Origin: Lachnospira sp900551945
GTDB lineage: Bacteria > Bacillota > Clostridia > Lachnospirales > Lachnospiraceae
Direction: 5' to 3'
Length of the DNA stretch: 64,000 nt
Assembly (NCBI GenBank): GCA_048380335.1
Contig: DBFCCI010000006.1
Location: 22,526-86,525, forward strand
Of this stretch, positions 19,039 to 28,168 are shown one piece after another (position 1 is the stretch's first letter; each line of letters starts with the position of its first letter). The translations under genes were made by a program, and so were the position numbers. The notes below the pieces were generated by a model that worked only from the letters and a program-made list of their open reading frames with translations, was not told where the DNA came from and searched no databases.

Positions 19039-19066
19039 GCTATTTAGTTGTATATGATTAAATAGC
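19039..19066 (+). promoter_or_regulatory. Hairpin just upstream of the tkt ribosome binding site
   Basis: gctattta at 19039-19046 and taaatagc at 19059-19066 form an 8 bp stem with a 12 nt loop. It ends directly before the AGGAAAA Shine-Dalgarno of transketolase. It could modulate translation or mark an RNA end; there is no T-run. Confidence 0.35.
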
Positions 19067-19078
19067 AGGAAAAAGAAC

Positions 19079-21067
19079 ATGAAAAATATTGATGAGTTGT
19101 CAGTAAACGCAATAAGAGTGTTGTCAGCAGATGCAATTCAGAAGGCTAATTCAGGACACCCTGGACTTCCCCTTGGAGCAGCACCAATGGCATATGAATT
19201 GTGGGCTAATCACATGAACCACAATCCAAAAGACCCTGAATGGAAGAACAGAGACCGTTTTGTATTATCTGGTGGACATGGTTCAATGCTTTTATATTCA
19301 TTATTACATCTTTTTGGATATGGCAATCTTAGTATTGATGATGTAAAGAATTTTAGACAGCTTAATTCACTTACACCAGGTCATCCTGAATATGGTCATA
19401 CTGTTGGTATTGAAGCTACAACAGGACCTTTAGGACAAGGTATGGCTATGGCAGTAGGTATGGCTATGGCAGAAGCTCATCTTGCAAGTGTATTCAACAA
19501 AGATGGTTATGATATAGTTGACCATTACACTTATGTATTAGGTGGAGATGGTTGTATGATGGAAGGTATTTCTTCTGAAGCTTTCTCTCTTGCAGGCACA
19601 CTTAAGCTTAATAAACTCATTGTATTATATGACTCTAACAATATATCAATCGAAGGAAGTACAGATATTGCATTTACAGAAAATGTAATAGAAAGAATGA
19701 ATGCTTTCGGTTTCCAGACAATAGAAGTTGAAGATGGCAATGACCTTACAGCAATTGGTAAGGCTATTGAAGAAGCTAAGGCAGATAAGGATAGACCATC
19801 ATTTATTAAGATTAATACTCTTATAGGTTATGGTTGTCCAGCTAAACAAGGTAAGGCAAGCGCACATGGTGAACCTCTTGGTGTTGACAATGTTACAGCA
19901 CTTAAAGAAAATATTAACTGGCCATGTAAAGAAGCATTTGAAGTTCCACAGAAAGTATATGATAACTATAAAGCAATCGCAGATAAGCTTGCTACAGTTG
20001 AAGATAGTTGGAATGAATTATTTGACAAGTACGCAAAAGAATATCCTGATATGAAGGAAAAGTGGGATAACTATTACAATGGCTATGATATGTCAGAACT
20101 TTTCGACTCAGAAGAGTACTGGGCTAAGTCTGAAAAAGACGAAGCTACAAGAAGTACATCAGGTACAATCTTAAATCAGATTAAAAAGTTTATGCCTAAC
20201 TTAATTGGTGGTTCTGCTGACCTTGCACCATCTAATAAGACTAATATGAAAGATGCAGGAGATTTTTCTAAGGATAATTATGGCGGCTCTAATCTTCACT
20301 TTGGTGTAAGAGAACAGGCCATGGCAGCAATTGTAAATGGTATTGCATTACATGGTGGTTTAAGACCATTTGCAGCTACTTTCTTTGTATTTAGTGATTA
20401 CACTAAGCCAATGGCAAGACTTACAGCACTTATGAAGTTACCAGTTGTATATATATTTACACATGACAGTATTGGCGTAGGTGAAGATGGTCCAACACAT
20501 GAACCAATTGAACAGCTTGCAGCTTTCCGTTCACTTCCTAACTTCTGTGTATACAGACCTTGTGACAGAACAGAAACAGCAGCAGCATGGATGCACGCTA
20601 TTCAGTCAAAAGACGAGCCAACAGCGCTTGTTCTTACAAGACAGAACTTAAAGCAACAGGCAGGTTCTTCTAAGGAAGCACTTAAGGGGGGTTATATCTT
20701 AGAAGATTCTACAAAGGCTGAACCAGATGCTATTATTATTGCAAGTGGTTCAGAAGTAGCACTTGCAACTGGCGCAAGAGAAGAACTCTTAAAAGAAGGA
20801 ATTGATGTAAGAGTCGTAAGTATGCCTAGTATGGACGAATTTGAAAAGCAGTCAGAAGAATACAAGCAGTCAGTTCTTCCTAATAGCTGTAGAAAGAGAG
20901 TTGCTGTAGAAGCTCTTTCTGACTTTGGTTGGTATAGATATGTTGGTCTTGACGGTAAGGTTGTAGGAATGACAGGCTTTGGAGCTTCAGGTCCAGCAGG
21001 ACAGCTTTTTGAGAAGTTTGGATTTAATGTAGAAAATGTAGTTAATACAGTTAAGAGTGTATTATAA
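19079..21067 (+). CDS. tkt: Transketolase
   Basis: 662 aa, full length. Thiamine-diphosphate enzyme of the non-oxidative pentose phosphate pathway that moves two-carbon units between sugar phosphates. The N-terminus IRVLSADAIQKANSGHPGLPLGAAPMAYELW, the ThDP/Mg motif GGDGCMMEG...SEAFSLAGTLKLNKLIVLYDSNNISIEG, the catalytic Glu region VREQAMAAI and the phosphate-binding THDSIGVGEDGPTHEPIEQ are all present. It is cytoplasmic and appears monocistronic, followed by repeat A copy 4. Confidence 0.97.
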   Translation: MKNIDELSVNAIRVLSADAIQKANSGHPGLPLGAAPMAYELWANHMNHNPKDPEWKNRDRFVLSGGHGSMLLYSLLHLFGYGNLSIDDVKNFRQLNSLTPGHPEYGHTVGIEATTGPLGQGMAMAVGMAMAEAHLASVFNKDGYDIVDHYTYVLGGDGCMMEGISSEAFSLAGTLKLNKLIVLYDSNNISIEGSTDIAFTENVIERMNAFGFQTIEVEDGNDLTAIGKAIEEAKADKDRPSFIKINTLIGYGCPAKQGKASAHGEPLGVDNVTALKENINWPCKEAFEVPQKVYDNYKAIADKLATVEDSWNELFDKYAKEYPDMKEKWDNYYNGYDMSELFDSEEYWAKSEKDEATRSTSGTILNQIKKFMPNLIGGSADLAPSNKTNMKDAGDFSKDNYGGSNLHFGVREQAMAAIVNGIALHGGLRPFAATFFVFSDYTKPMARLTALMKLPVVYIFTHDSIGVGEDGPTHEPIEQLAAFRSLPNFCVYRPCDRTETAAAWMHAIQSKDEPTALVLTRQNLKQQAGSSKEALKGGYILEDSTKAEPDAIIIASGSEVALATGAREELLKEGIDVRVVSMPSMDEFEKQSEEYKQSVLPNSCRKRVAVEALSDFGWYRYVGLDGKVVGMTGFGASGPAGQLFEKFGFNVENVVNTVKSVL

Positions 21068-21089
21068 TTTAATATTTTCTATATATACT

Positions 21090-21211
21090 ATATTAAATGA
21101 CACCTCATTATATTTGTATGCCCTTATCGAACAAGTATGTTTGCTTAGGTCACACAAATATAACAAGGTGTCCTTTTTAATAGTGCATTTAGTTTATATA
21201 CTACGGATATC
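21090..21211 (+). repeat. Palindromic repeat family A, copy 4 (left arm decayed)
   Basis: Right arm tttatatactacggatatc and the apical part (tttgtatgcccttatcgaac ... gtcacacaaatataa) are clear. The inner arm has changed on both sides: acacct on the left against aggtgt on the right, where copy 7 has acagcc and ggctgt. The conserved right flank ttagggtaggttgttgag is present. Confidence 0.8.
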
Positions 21212-21310
21212 TTAGGGTAGGTTGTTGAGAAAAGAAATGCAAAATATAATGGGACATAAATTTTAAAGTTGTTTCATATTATGCTTATGTGGTGATACAT
21301 TTGACTACTT

Positions 21311-21350
21311 TCCACAGCAGGCTATGGAGTTTTTCGCTATTTATTTATAA
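21311..21350 (-). repeat. Solo left-end hairpin of the IS200/IS605 element
   Basis: Read on the minus strand, ttataaataaatagcgaaaa continues into actccatagcctgctgtgga. It aligns with the left end of the transposon at 63281-63325 (ttataaataagtggcgaaaa followed by accccatagctcgctgtggg) with only a few changes. No transposase remnant accompanies it. It lies in the 616 nt tkt-adh gap. Confidence 0.65.
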
Positions 21351-21536
21351 CAAGTTGAGAATGTACTTGTACAGTAGGGACAAGCTTTTTGGATAAACGG
21401 GAATGGTAGGTGTGTTGTAGCTATTTAACGGAGTGGGTTGCAAATGTGATTGTGATTATTAGTGTAGCTTTGGTAAATTATTTTTGTTTATGTAATGTAT
21501 TTTTTATGTATTTTGTAAAATTAATATATTATTTAC

Positions 21537-21565
21537 TTGATTATTGATAATCATTTGGTTATAAT
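21537..21565 (+). promoter_or_regulatory. Promoter with overlapping palindrome upstream of alcohol dehydrogenase
   Basis: TTGATT at 21537-21542, a 17 nt spacer and TATAAT at 21560-21565. The spacer and -35 carry the palindrome tgattattgataatca (about 21538-21553), a possible repressor site. The leader to the adh start is about 110 nt. Confidence 0.55.
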
Positions 21566-21683
21566 ACATATAAAGATTGTCGTGAATTTAACAAAGTTTA
21601 CCGAATATACTAATATTGTGGCAGATTATTACTAGCGAAGATGCACGATAACAAATATTTTTATATAACGGAGGGTATATATT

Positions 21684-22895
21684 ATGATGCGTTTTACATT
21701 ACCAAGAGATCTTTATCATGGAAAGGGTTCATTAGAAGCACTTAAAGGACTTACAGGAAAGAAGGCTATCATCTGTGTAGGTGGTGGTTCAATGAAGAGA
21801 AATGGTTTCCTTCAAAGAGCAGAAGATTATCTTAAGGAAGCTGGAATGGAAGTTAAGCTTTTTGAAGGTATTGAGTCAGACCCATCAGTAGAAACAGTAA
21901 TGAAGGGTGCTAAGGTTATGGAAGAATTTGAGCCAGACTGGATAGTTGCTATTGGTGGTGGTTCACCTATTGATGCGGCTAAGGCTATGTGGATTAAGTA
22001 TGAATATCCAGATATCGAATTTGAAGATATGATTAAGGTATTTGGTCTTCCGAAGCTTAGACAGAAAGCTCATTTCTGTGCAGTTTCTTCTACATCAGGA
22101 ACAGCTACAGAAGTAACAGCATTCTCAGTTATTACAGATTATAAGAAGGGTATTAAGTATCCTTTAGCTGATTTTGAAATCACACCAGATGTTGCAATTG
22201 TTGACCCAGAGCTTGCAGAAACAATGCCAGTTAAGTTAGTTGCACATACAGGTATGGATGCTATGACACATGCTATTGAAGCTTATGTATCAACAGCTAA
22301 TTGTGATTATACAGACCCACTTGCTCTCCATGCAATTCAGATGATTAAAGCAAATCTTGTTAAGTCTTATAATGAAGATATGGATGCTAGAGATGCAATG
22401 CACAATGCTCAGTGTCTTGCAGGTATGGCATTCTCTAATGCTTTACTTGGTATCGTTCATTCAATGGCTCATAAGACAGGTGCGGCATTTGAAGGTGGTC
22501 ATATTATTCATGGTGCAGCTAACGCAATGTATCTTCCTAAGGTAATTAAGTACAACTCTAAAGACCCAGTTGCTGCTGAAAGATACGCATACATAGCTGA
22601 CTTCATTCATCTTGGCGGTGATACAACAGAAGAAAAGATTGACAATTTGATTGCAATGCTTCGTAAGATGAATGATGACCTTAATATTCCACAGTGTATT
22701 AAGAATTATGGCGAAGGTGGACTTCCTGCTGAAACAGGTATTGTTCCAGAAGATGAATTTTTAGAGAAGCTTCCAGATATTGCAGCTAACGCAATTCTTG
22801 ATGCTTGTACAGGTTCTAATCCACGTCAGCCAAGTCAGGAAGAAATGGAAAAACTTCTTAAGTGTTGTTACTATGATACAGAGGTTGATTTCTAA
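21684..22895 (+). CDS. Iron-containing alcohol dehydrogenase
   Basis: 403 aa group III (Fe-dependent) alcohol dehydrogenase, NAD(P)H-linked. The dinucleotide-binding GGGSPIDAAKAMW (about 92-104) and the metal-binding region are visible: Asp and His in VAHTGMDAMTHAIEAY (about 190-205) and two His in GIVHSMAHKTGAAFEGGHIIHGAANA (about 255-280). The likely role is reducing aldehydes such as acetaldehyde or butyraldehyde to alcohols in fermentation; the substrate is not readable. ATG at 21684, or the adjacent ATG at 21687, with GGAGGG upstream. Monocistronic with its own promoter and terminator. Confidence 0.94.
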   Translation: MMRFTLPRDLYHGKGSLEALKGLTGKKAIICVGGGSMKRNGFLQRAEDYLKEAGMEVKLFEGIESDPSVETVMKGAKVMEEFEPDWIVAIGGGSPIDAAKAMWIKYEYPDIEFEDMIKVFGLPKLRQKAHFCAVSSTSGTATEVTAFSVITDYKKGIKYPLADFEITPDVAIVDPELAETMPVKLVAHTGMDAMTHAIEAYVSTANCDYTDPLALHAIQMIKANLVKSYNEDMDARDAMHNAQCLAGMAFSNALLGIVHSMAHKTGAAFEGGHIIHGAANAMYLPKVIKYNSKDPVAAERYAYIADFIHLGGDTTEEKIDNLIAMLRKMNDDLNIPQCIKNYGEGGLPAETGIVPEDEFLEKLPDIAANAILDACTGSNPRQPSQEEMEKLLKCCYYDTEVDF

Positions 22896-22940
22896 TATAT
22901 TCTTAGCTAAATATTATTATAATTAAGATTAGTGATTGAC

Positions 22941-23001
22941 AAGTTCCAGTAAGTTGATATAGTTGTTGTATAACAATTATAAGACTTGCTGGAACTTTTT
23001 T
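22941..23001 (+). terminator. Rho-independent terminator of the alcohol dehydrogenase gene
   Basis: aagttccagtaagt at 22941-22954 pairs with acttgctggaactt at 22984-22997, followed by a T-run. A second small hairpin lies in the loop. Confidence 0.85.
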
Positions 23002-23107
23002 GATGCTATCAAGTAGTTTGCTACTTTTATTTAAAGAAGTGATAAATAATAAGTTGTATTAACAAAAGTCTAGTGCATTTGTGTAAACTACAATAGTAGT
23101 GATAGTG

Positions 23108-23150
23108 TTATAAATAAGTTGTAACTAACATAGCTTGATGTGGAGAGTTG
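23108..23150 (+). repeat. Solo left-end hairpin of the IS200/IS605 element
   Basis: ttataaataagt at 23108-23119, then aacatagcttgatgtggaga. The first block is identical to the transposon left end at 63281, and the core catagctNNNtgtgg is shared. The string catagcttRatgtggagagt recurs at 38739. No transposase remains. Together with the terminator this accounts for the 22896-23209 gap. Confidence 0.6.
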
Positions 23151-23209
23151 TGACAAGCAAGTAAGTAAGTGGATTGTAAATTTCTGCTTGACTTAGAAAG
23201 GAAAAAATC

Positions 23210-23917
23210 ATGAAAAGAATTATATTAATGTTTTTAAAGAAATTTTTTTATTTACCGAAAATGTTTATAAAACTTTCAAGGTATGCAAAGAATGTGGATA
23301 ATTATAGTTATCAAGAATTATATGATTTTATAAGGGATATTACGCATCATGCAGTAAATGCAGGTAAAGTTAAGGTTAATGTGGAAGGAATTGAAAATAT
23401 TCCAAAGGATGAAAATTTTATATTCTATCCTAATCATCAAGGCTTTTTTGATGTGCTTGCAATTGTAGAGGTTTGTCCAGTTCCATTTTCTGTAGTCTAT
23501 AAAAAGGAACTTAAGGATATTCCATTTTTAAAAAATGTATTTAAGTGTTTACATTCAAAATATATTGATAGAGAAGATATAAGGCAGTCGCTTACTGTAA
23601 TTAATGAGATGGCAAAAGAAGTTTCAGATGGACATAACTTCCTTATATTTTCAGAAGGAACAAGAAGTCGCAATGGTAATAAGCTTCTTGAATTTAAGGG
23701 AGGTTCATTTAAGGCGGCATACAAGGCAAAGTGCAAGGTAGTGCCAGTTGCACTTGTTGACACTTATAAAGTGTTTGATACGGGAAGTATAAAAAAACAG
23801 GCTGTAACAGTAAAGTTTTTGCCACCAATAGATTATGAAACATATAAAACTTTAAAAACACCAGAACTTGCAGAGCTTGTGCATGATAATATTGAAAAAG
23901 CAATTGAAATTAGATAA
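23210..23917 (+). CDS. plsC: 1-acyl-sn-glycerol-3-phosphate acyltransferase (PlsC-like)
   Basis: 235 aa membrane-associated acyltransferase that makes phosphatidic acid from lysophosphatidic acid. Motif I is YPNHQGFFDVL (H-x4-D, about 69-79), motif III is FSEGTRSRNG (about 147-156) and motif IV is VVPVALVDTY. The N-terminal basic and hydrophobic stretch (FLKKFFYLPKMFIKL) probably anchors it. AAAGGA precedes the ATG. It stands alone and shares a terminator with the convergent hemolysin III-like gene. Confidence 0.9.
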   Translation: MKRIILMFLKKFFYLPKMFIKLSRYAKNVDNYSYQELYDFIRDITHHAVNAGKVKVNVEGIENIPKDENFIFYPNHQGFFDVLAIVEVCPVPFSVVYKKELKDIPFLKNVFKCLHSKYIDREDIRQSLTVINEMAKEVSDGHNFLIFSEGTRSRNGNKLLEFKGGSFKAAYKAKCKVVPVALVDTYKVFDTGSIKKQAVTVKFLPPIDYETYKTLKTPELAELVHDNIEKAIEIR

Positions 23918-23954
23918 GTAATTGTTTTAAGGATTAATAAAAAATTTAAAAACT

Positions 23955-23998
23955 AAAGGCGTATACAAACTAATTAAAAAAGTTTGTATACGCCTTTA
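23955..23998. terminator. Bidirectional terminator between plsC and the hemolysin III-like gene
   Basis: aaaggcgtatacaaact and its exact complement at 23982-23998 form a 17 bp stem with A/T tracts on both sides. It serves both convergent genes. Confidence 0.88.
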
Positions 23999-24004
23999 TA
24001 GATT

Positions 24005-24757
24005 TTATTTTATTGGAAATAATGCTATATAGTTGTACATCATTATATAGTGGCAAAGGCTTCCACCCATTACAAAAAGGTGAAATATCTCATGTGAACC
24101 AAAGTTTTTGTGAATAGAGTTAAATATAGGAAGTTTTAACGCATAAATAACGCCACCGATAGTATATATAATACCACCACTAAGAAGCCACATAAAAGCT
24201 TCCTTAGAAAGTGCATTTAAAATTTGTGGAAATGCAAGAACACATACCCAGCCCATAGCTATATAAAGCACTGAAGATATCCACTTAGGGCAAGTTACCC
24301 AACAAAGCTTAAATATAATTCCACAAAAAGCAATGCCCCATACTAACGAAAGAAGCATGTAGCCTGTTTTACCATGAAGTACGATTAAGCAGAGTGGTGT
24401 ATAAGAGCCAGCAATAAGTATAAATATCATACAGTGGTCTAACTTTTTAAGCACCTTATTAAACTCATCTGAAATATCAAAGGTGTGATATGCTGTGCTT
24501 GCACCATATAACAAAATCATGCTTATAATAAATATACTTAAAGATACTACATGGATAATATCACCTGAGTGTGTTGCCTTCATAATTAAAGGAGCAGTTC
24601 CTATAATTGCCATTACCATACCAATAAAATGTGTTATAGCACTTCCAGGGTCTTTTATTGAAAAATGGTACTTCTCTTTTGAAATATTGCTAGTAGTAAA
24701 ATTATTATTAAGCTTACTGCTAGAAACACTTTTTTTTAAAGCATACTGTGTATTCAT
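24005..24757 (-). CDS. Hemolysin III / YqfA family membrane protein
   Basis: 250 aa with seven predicted membrane segments. The PAQR/Hly-III signatures are visible: SAITHFIGMVMAIIGTAPL near the N-terminus, YGASTAYHTF (about 87-96), LDHCMIFILIAGSYTPLCL (about 110-128) and the C-terminal GSHEIFHLFVMGGSLCHY with conserved His residues. Despite the name, bacterial members are better viewed as membrane hydrolase- or receptor-like proteins of uncertain role. I prefer the ATG at 24757 (GAGG 8 nt upstream) to the one at 24769. A possible operator lies in its leader. Confidence 0.88.
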   Translation of the reverse strand: MNTQYALKKSVSSSKLNNNFTTSNISKEKYHFSIKDPGSAITHFIGMVMAIIGTAPLIMKATHSGDIIHVVSLSIFIISMILLYGASTAYHTFDISDEFNKVLKKLDHCMIFILIAGSYTPLCLIVLHGKTGYMLLSLVWGIAFCGIIFKLCWVTCPKWISSVLYIAMGWVCVLAFPQILNALSKEAFMWLLSGGIIYTIGGVIYALKLPIFNSIHKNFGSHEIFHLFVMGGSLCHYIMMYNYIALFPIK

Positions 24758-24876
24758 AATTAGCCTCATTTCTGCACATGGATTATATTTTATATTCTCT
24801 GCATTTCATGTGCAAAATACAGATTAAATATATTGAAGTTTATAATATTCTATTACATCATTTGTAAAAACTTCAC

Positions 24877-24939
24877 ATGTAGTAATTAAAACTACATCAT
24901 GTATATTAGTATACTACACCATCTAAAACACAAATGCAA
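24877..24939 (-). promoter_or_regulatory. Promoter and palindrome upstream of the hemolysin III-like gene
   Basis: On the minus strand TTGCAT (24939-24934), a 17 nt spacer and TAGTAT (24916-24911). Downstream of it lies the inverted repeat atgtagt-N7-actacat (24877-24897), a possible repressor site. Confidence 0.45.
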
Positions 24940-25156
24940 GAGAATATTTAATTTTTTATTTACGCAAATAATATGTTAAAGTGTGAGTTTACACTAAGCT
25001 TTGGCAACTATGACATAACCTATTAAAAGCTTATAGAGTATGTTTATAATAATTTTTAATAGTAAAAGTTTAAATTAGGCATATAAGCCTAGAGTTTATG
25101 CGGTGTTTGTAAATATTAAATTTATTGTGTATTTTTAAAGATATTTAACAGATTGT

Positions 25157-25185
25157 TTGCAAATATATGTCGAATAGTGTATAAT
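25157..25185 (+). promoter_or_regulatory. Sigma-A-type promoter of glycogen phosphorylase
   Basis: TTGCAA at 25157-25162, a 17 nt spacer and TATAAT at 25180-25185. It leaves a leader of about 138 nt (25192-25329) holding the small stem ccgtctgacatacgg. Apart from this and the minus-strand promoter, the 24758-25329 gap shows nothing else. Confidence 0.65.
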
Positions 25186-25329
25186 AAGGACTATACATTT
25201 ATGAAATTTTTGAAAATTCAAAAAGAAAACCGTCTGACATACGGGGATTGCTGGGAATAAAGGCTCATGCCAATTTTCAGAATTTGTCATTAGCAAAATT
25301 GCTATATAAAGTAGCGGAATGGAGAAGTT

Positions 25330-27810
25330 ATGGCTGAAAGTAAGACATTAAAAAAGAACACATTTGACAAGGAAGAATTTAAAAAGAGTATCATTAATAA
25401 CTGTAAAATGCTTTACAGAAGAAATATTGAGGACGCAAATGACCAGCAGAAGTTTCAGTCTGTTGCATATGCAGTTAAGGACATAATAATTGATAAGTGG
25501 ATAGCAGCTCAAAAAGCTTATAAAAAGCAAGATGCTAAGATTGTATATTATATGTCAATGGAATTCCTTATGGGTAGAGCTTTAGGAAATAACATGATTA
25601 ATATTATGGCATACGATGAGATTAAGGAAGTGCTTGACGAACTTGGTATGGATATTAATGTAATAGAAGACCAAGAACCAGATGCAGCACTCGGTAATGG
25701 CGGTCTTGGAAGACTTGCAGCATGCTTTATGGACTCACTTGCAACACTCGGTTATTCAGCTTGCGGTTGTGGTATTAGATATAAGTATGGTATGTTTAAG
25801 CAAGAAATAAAAGATGGTTATCAGATTGAAGTTCCAGATAATTGGCTTAAAGACGGCAATCCATTTGAAGTAAAAAGACCAGAATATCAGTATGAAGTTA
25901 AGTTTGGCGGATATGTACGTTCATATAGAGATGAAAAGACTGGTAGAGATATGTTCGTACAAGAAGGATATCAGTCAGTATATGCTGTACCATATGACCT
26001 TCCAATTGTAGGTTATGGTAATAACAATGTTAATACATTAAGAATATGGGATGCTGAACCTGTTGATACATTTAACTTAAGTTCATTTGATAAGGGTGAT
26101 TATCAGAAGGCTATTGAAGAAGAGAACCTTGCAAAGAATATTGTAGAAGTTCTTTATCCTAATGATAACCATTATGCAGGTAAGGAATTAAGATTAAAAC
26201 AGCAGTACTTCTTCGTATCAGCAAGTGTACAAAGAGCTATTGATAAGTATAAGGAAAGTCATGACGATGTAAGAAAGTTATATGAAAAGGCTGTATTCCA
26301 GCTTAATGATACACATCCTACAGTTGCTGTAGCAGAACTTATGAGAATACTTATGGATGAAGAAGGTCTTGAATGGGACGAAGCATGGGACGTTACAACT
26401 AAGTCTGTAGCATATACTAATCATACAATTATGGCAGAAGCCCTTGAAAAATGGCCTATCGAACTTTTCTCAAGACTTCTTCCTAGAATTTATCAGATTG
26501 TTGAAGAAATCAACAGAAGATTTGTTGAAGAAATTAAGGCTAAGTATCCAGGAGAGCAGGAAAAGATTAGAAAGATGGCTATTATTTATGATGGTCAGGT
26601 TAAGATGGCTCACCTTGCTATATGTGCAGGTTTCTCTGTAAATGGTGTTGCAAAGCTTCACACAGAGATTTTAAAGAAGCAGGAACTTAAAGATTTCTAT
26701 GAAATGATGCCAGATAAGTTTAACAATAAGACTAATGGTATTACACAGAGAAGATTTTTACTTCATGGTAATCCACTTCTTGCAGATTGGATTACAGATA
26801 AGATTGGAGAAGGTTGGGTAACAGACCTTTCACTTTTAAAGAAGCTTGAAGTATATGTTGATGAGCCTAGATATCAGCAGGAATTTATGCAGATTAAACG
26901 TAAGAATAAGATTAGACTCGCTAAGTATATTAAGGAGCATAATGGAATTGACGTTGACCCAGACTCAATCTTTGATGTACAGGTTAAGAGATTACATGAA
27001 TATAAGAGACAGCTTCTTAATATTCTTCATGTTATGTATCTTTACAATGAGATTAAGAAAAATCCAGATATGGATATAACACCTAGAACATTTATATTTG
27101 GTGCAAAAGCCGCTGCTGGATATAAGATTGCAAAGCAGACAATTAAGCTTATCAATAATGTTGCTAATGTAATTAATAATGATGCTTCTATTAAGGGTAA
27201 GATTAAGGTTGTATTTATTGAAAATTACAGAGTATCTAATGGTGAGATTATATTTGCTGCAGCAGATGTAAGTGAGCAAATTTCAACAGCATCTAAGGAA
27301 GCATCTGGTACTGGTAACATGAAGTTTATGCTTAATGGTGCTATGACTCTTGGAACTATGGACGGTGCTAATGTTGAAATTGTTCAAGAAGTTGGAATTG
27401 ACAATGCAGTAATCTTTGGTCTTAGCTCAGATGAAGTTATTAGATATGAAAACGAAGGTGGATATGACCCTATGGAAATCTTTAACAATGACCAAGATGT
27501 TAGAGAAGTTCTTATGGAACTTATCAATGGTAAGTATTCTCCAGAAGACCCTGAAATGTTTAGAGATATTTATAATTCACTTCTTAATAATCAAGGCGGA
27601 AGAAGAGCTGATACTTACTTTATACTTAAGGATTTCAGAAGTTATGCAGAAGCTCAAAAGACTATTGATGAAAGATATAAAGATACTAAACAGTGGGCTA
27701 AGTCTGTTATGTTAAATACAGCTAATGCAGGTAAGTTCTCATCAGATAGAACTATTCAGGAATATGTGGATGATATCTGGAAGCTTGATAAGGTTGACGT
27801 TGAGATGTAA
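25330..27810 (+). CDS. glgP: Glycogen/alpha-glucan phosphorylase
   Basis: 826 aa GT35 phosphorylase releasing glucose 1-phosphate from storage or dietary alpha-1,4-glucan. The PLP-binding Lys lies in EASGTGNMKFMLNGAMTLGT (about 655-674). The N-terminal VYYMSMEFLMGRALGNN and the active-site DAALGNGGLGRLAACFMDS (about 117-135) and NDTHPTVAVAELMR are intact. At 826 aa it has the usual length. The frequent Lachnospiraceae start MAESKTLKKN and a GGAG site support the ATG. Monocistronic, with its own promoter. With pgi, pfp and tkt it feeds central sugar metabolism. Confidence 0.97.
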   Translation: MAESKTLKKNTFDKEEFKKSIINNCKMLYRRNIEDANDQQKFQSVAYAVKDIIIDKWIAAQKAYKKQDAKIVYYMSMEFLMGRALGNNMINIMAYDEIKEVLDELGMDINVIEDQEPDAALGNGGLGRLAACFMDSLATLGYSACGCGIRYKYGMFKQEIKDGYQIEVPDNWLKDGNPFEVKRPEYQYEVKFGGYVRSYRDEKTGRDMFVQEGYQSVYAVPYDLPIVGYGNNNVNTLRIWDAEPVDTFNLSSFDKGDYQKAIEEENLAKNIVEVLYPNDNHYAGKELRLKQQYFFVSASVQRAIDKYKESHDDVRKLYEKAVFQLNDTHPTVAVAELMRILMDEEGLEWDEAWDVTTKSVAYTNHTIMAEALEKWPIELFSRLLPRIYQIVEEINRRFVEEIKAKYPGEQEKIRKMAIIYDGQVKMAHLAICAGFSVNGVAKLHTEILKKQELKDFYEMMPDKFNNKTNGITQRRFLLHGNPLLADWITDKIGEGWVTDLSLLKKLEVYVDEPRYQQEFMQIKRKNKIRLAKYIKEHNGIDVDPDSIFDVQVKRLHEYKRQLLNILHVMYLYNEIKKNPDMDITPRTFIFGAKAAAGYKIAKQTIKLINNVANVINNDASIKGKIKVVFIENYRVSNGEIIFAAADVSEQISTASKEASGTGNMKFMLNGAMTLGTMDGANVEIVQEVGIDNAVIFGLSSDEVIRYENEGGYDPMEIFNNDQDVREVLMELINGKYSPEDPEMFRDIYNSLLNNQGGRRADTYFILKDFRSYAEAQKTIDERYKDTKQWAKSVMLNTANAGKFSSDRTIQEYVDDIWKLDKVDVEM

Positions 27811-28071
27811 TTGATAATAGGTTAGGGAACAAGAAATAACTAACTTAAGTTATATAACTAACAAAATTAGAAAAAATCATTTCTATGAGAAATGGTCTGA
27901 TATTAAAAGTACAGTTGTATTAAGAAATTTTATTTGTTTGAATAACAATTCAAAATATGTGTTTTTATAAGAACTTGGCGACCTTTGTGAAAACTTCAAA
28001 ATTTTAAAAGTGCATTTTTTATAGTTTATACGAAGATAATTAAATTGAAAATTAATTGATAGAATAATAAA

Positions 28072-28156
28072 AACTAGGGCTGTCACACTAAGAAAATTTT
28101 ATACAAAAAATATATATTGTATAAATTTTTGTTAATGCGACAGCCCTAGTTAAAAT
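28072..28156. terminator. Large bidirectional terminator between glgP and the chemoreceptor gene
   Basis: aactagggctgtc at about 28072-28084 pairs with gacagccctagtt at 28139-28151, with inner A/T-rich pairing. It serves the chemoreceptor gene on the minus strand and possibly glgP. The preceding 27811-28071 holds at most a very degraded copy of repeat A. Confidence 0.75.
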
Positions 28157-28168
28157 TTTATATTAGAT

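Noticed and set aside
27895..28045. Possible further copy of palindromic repeat A (aaaagtaca, tttaaaagtgcattt, tagtttatac).
   Set aside because: Only short A/T-rich fragments match; neither the terminal arms nor the apical hairpin can be aligned.
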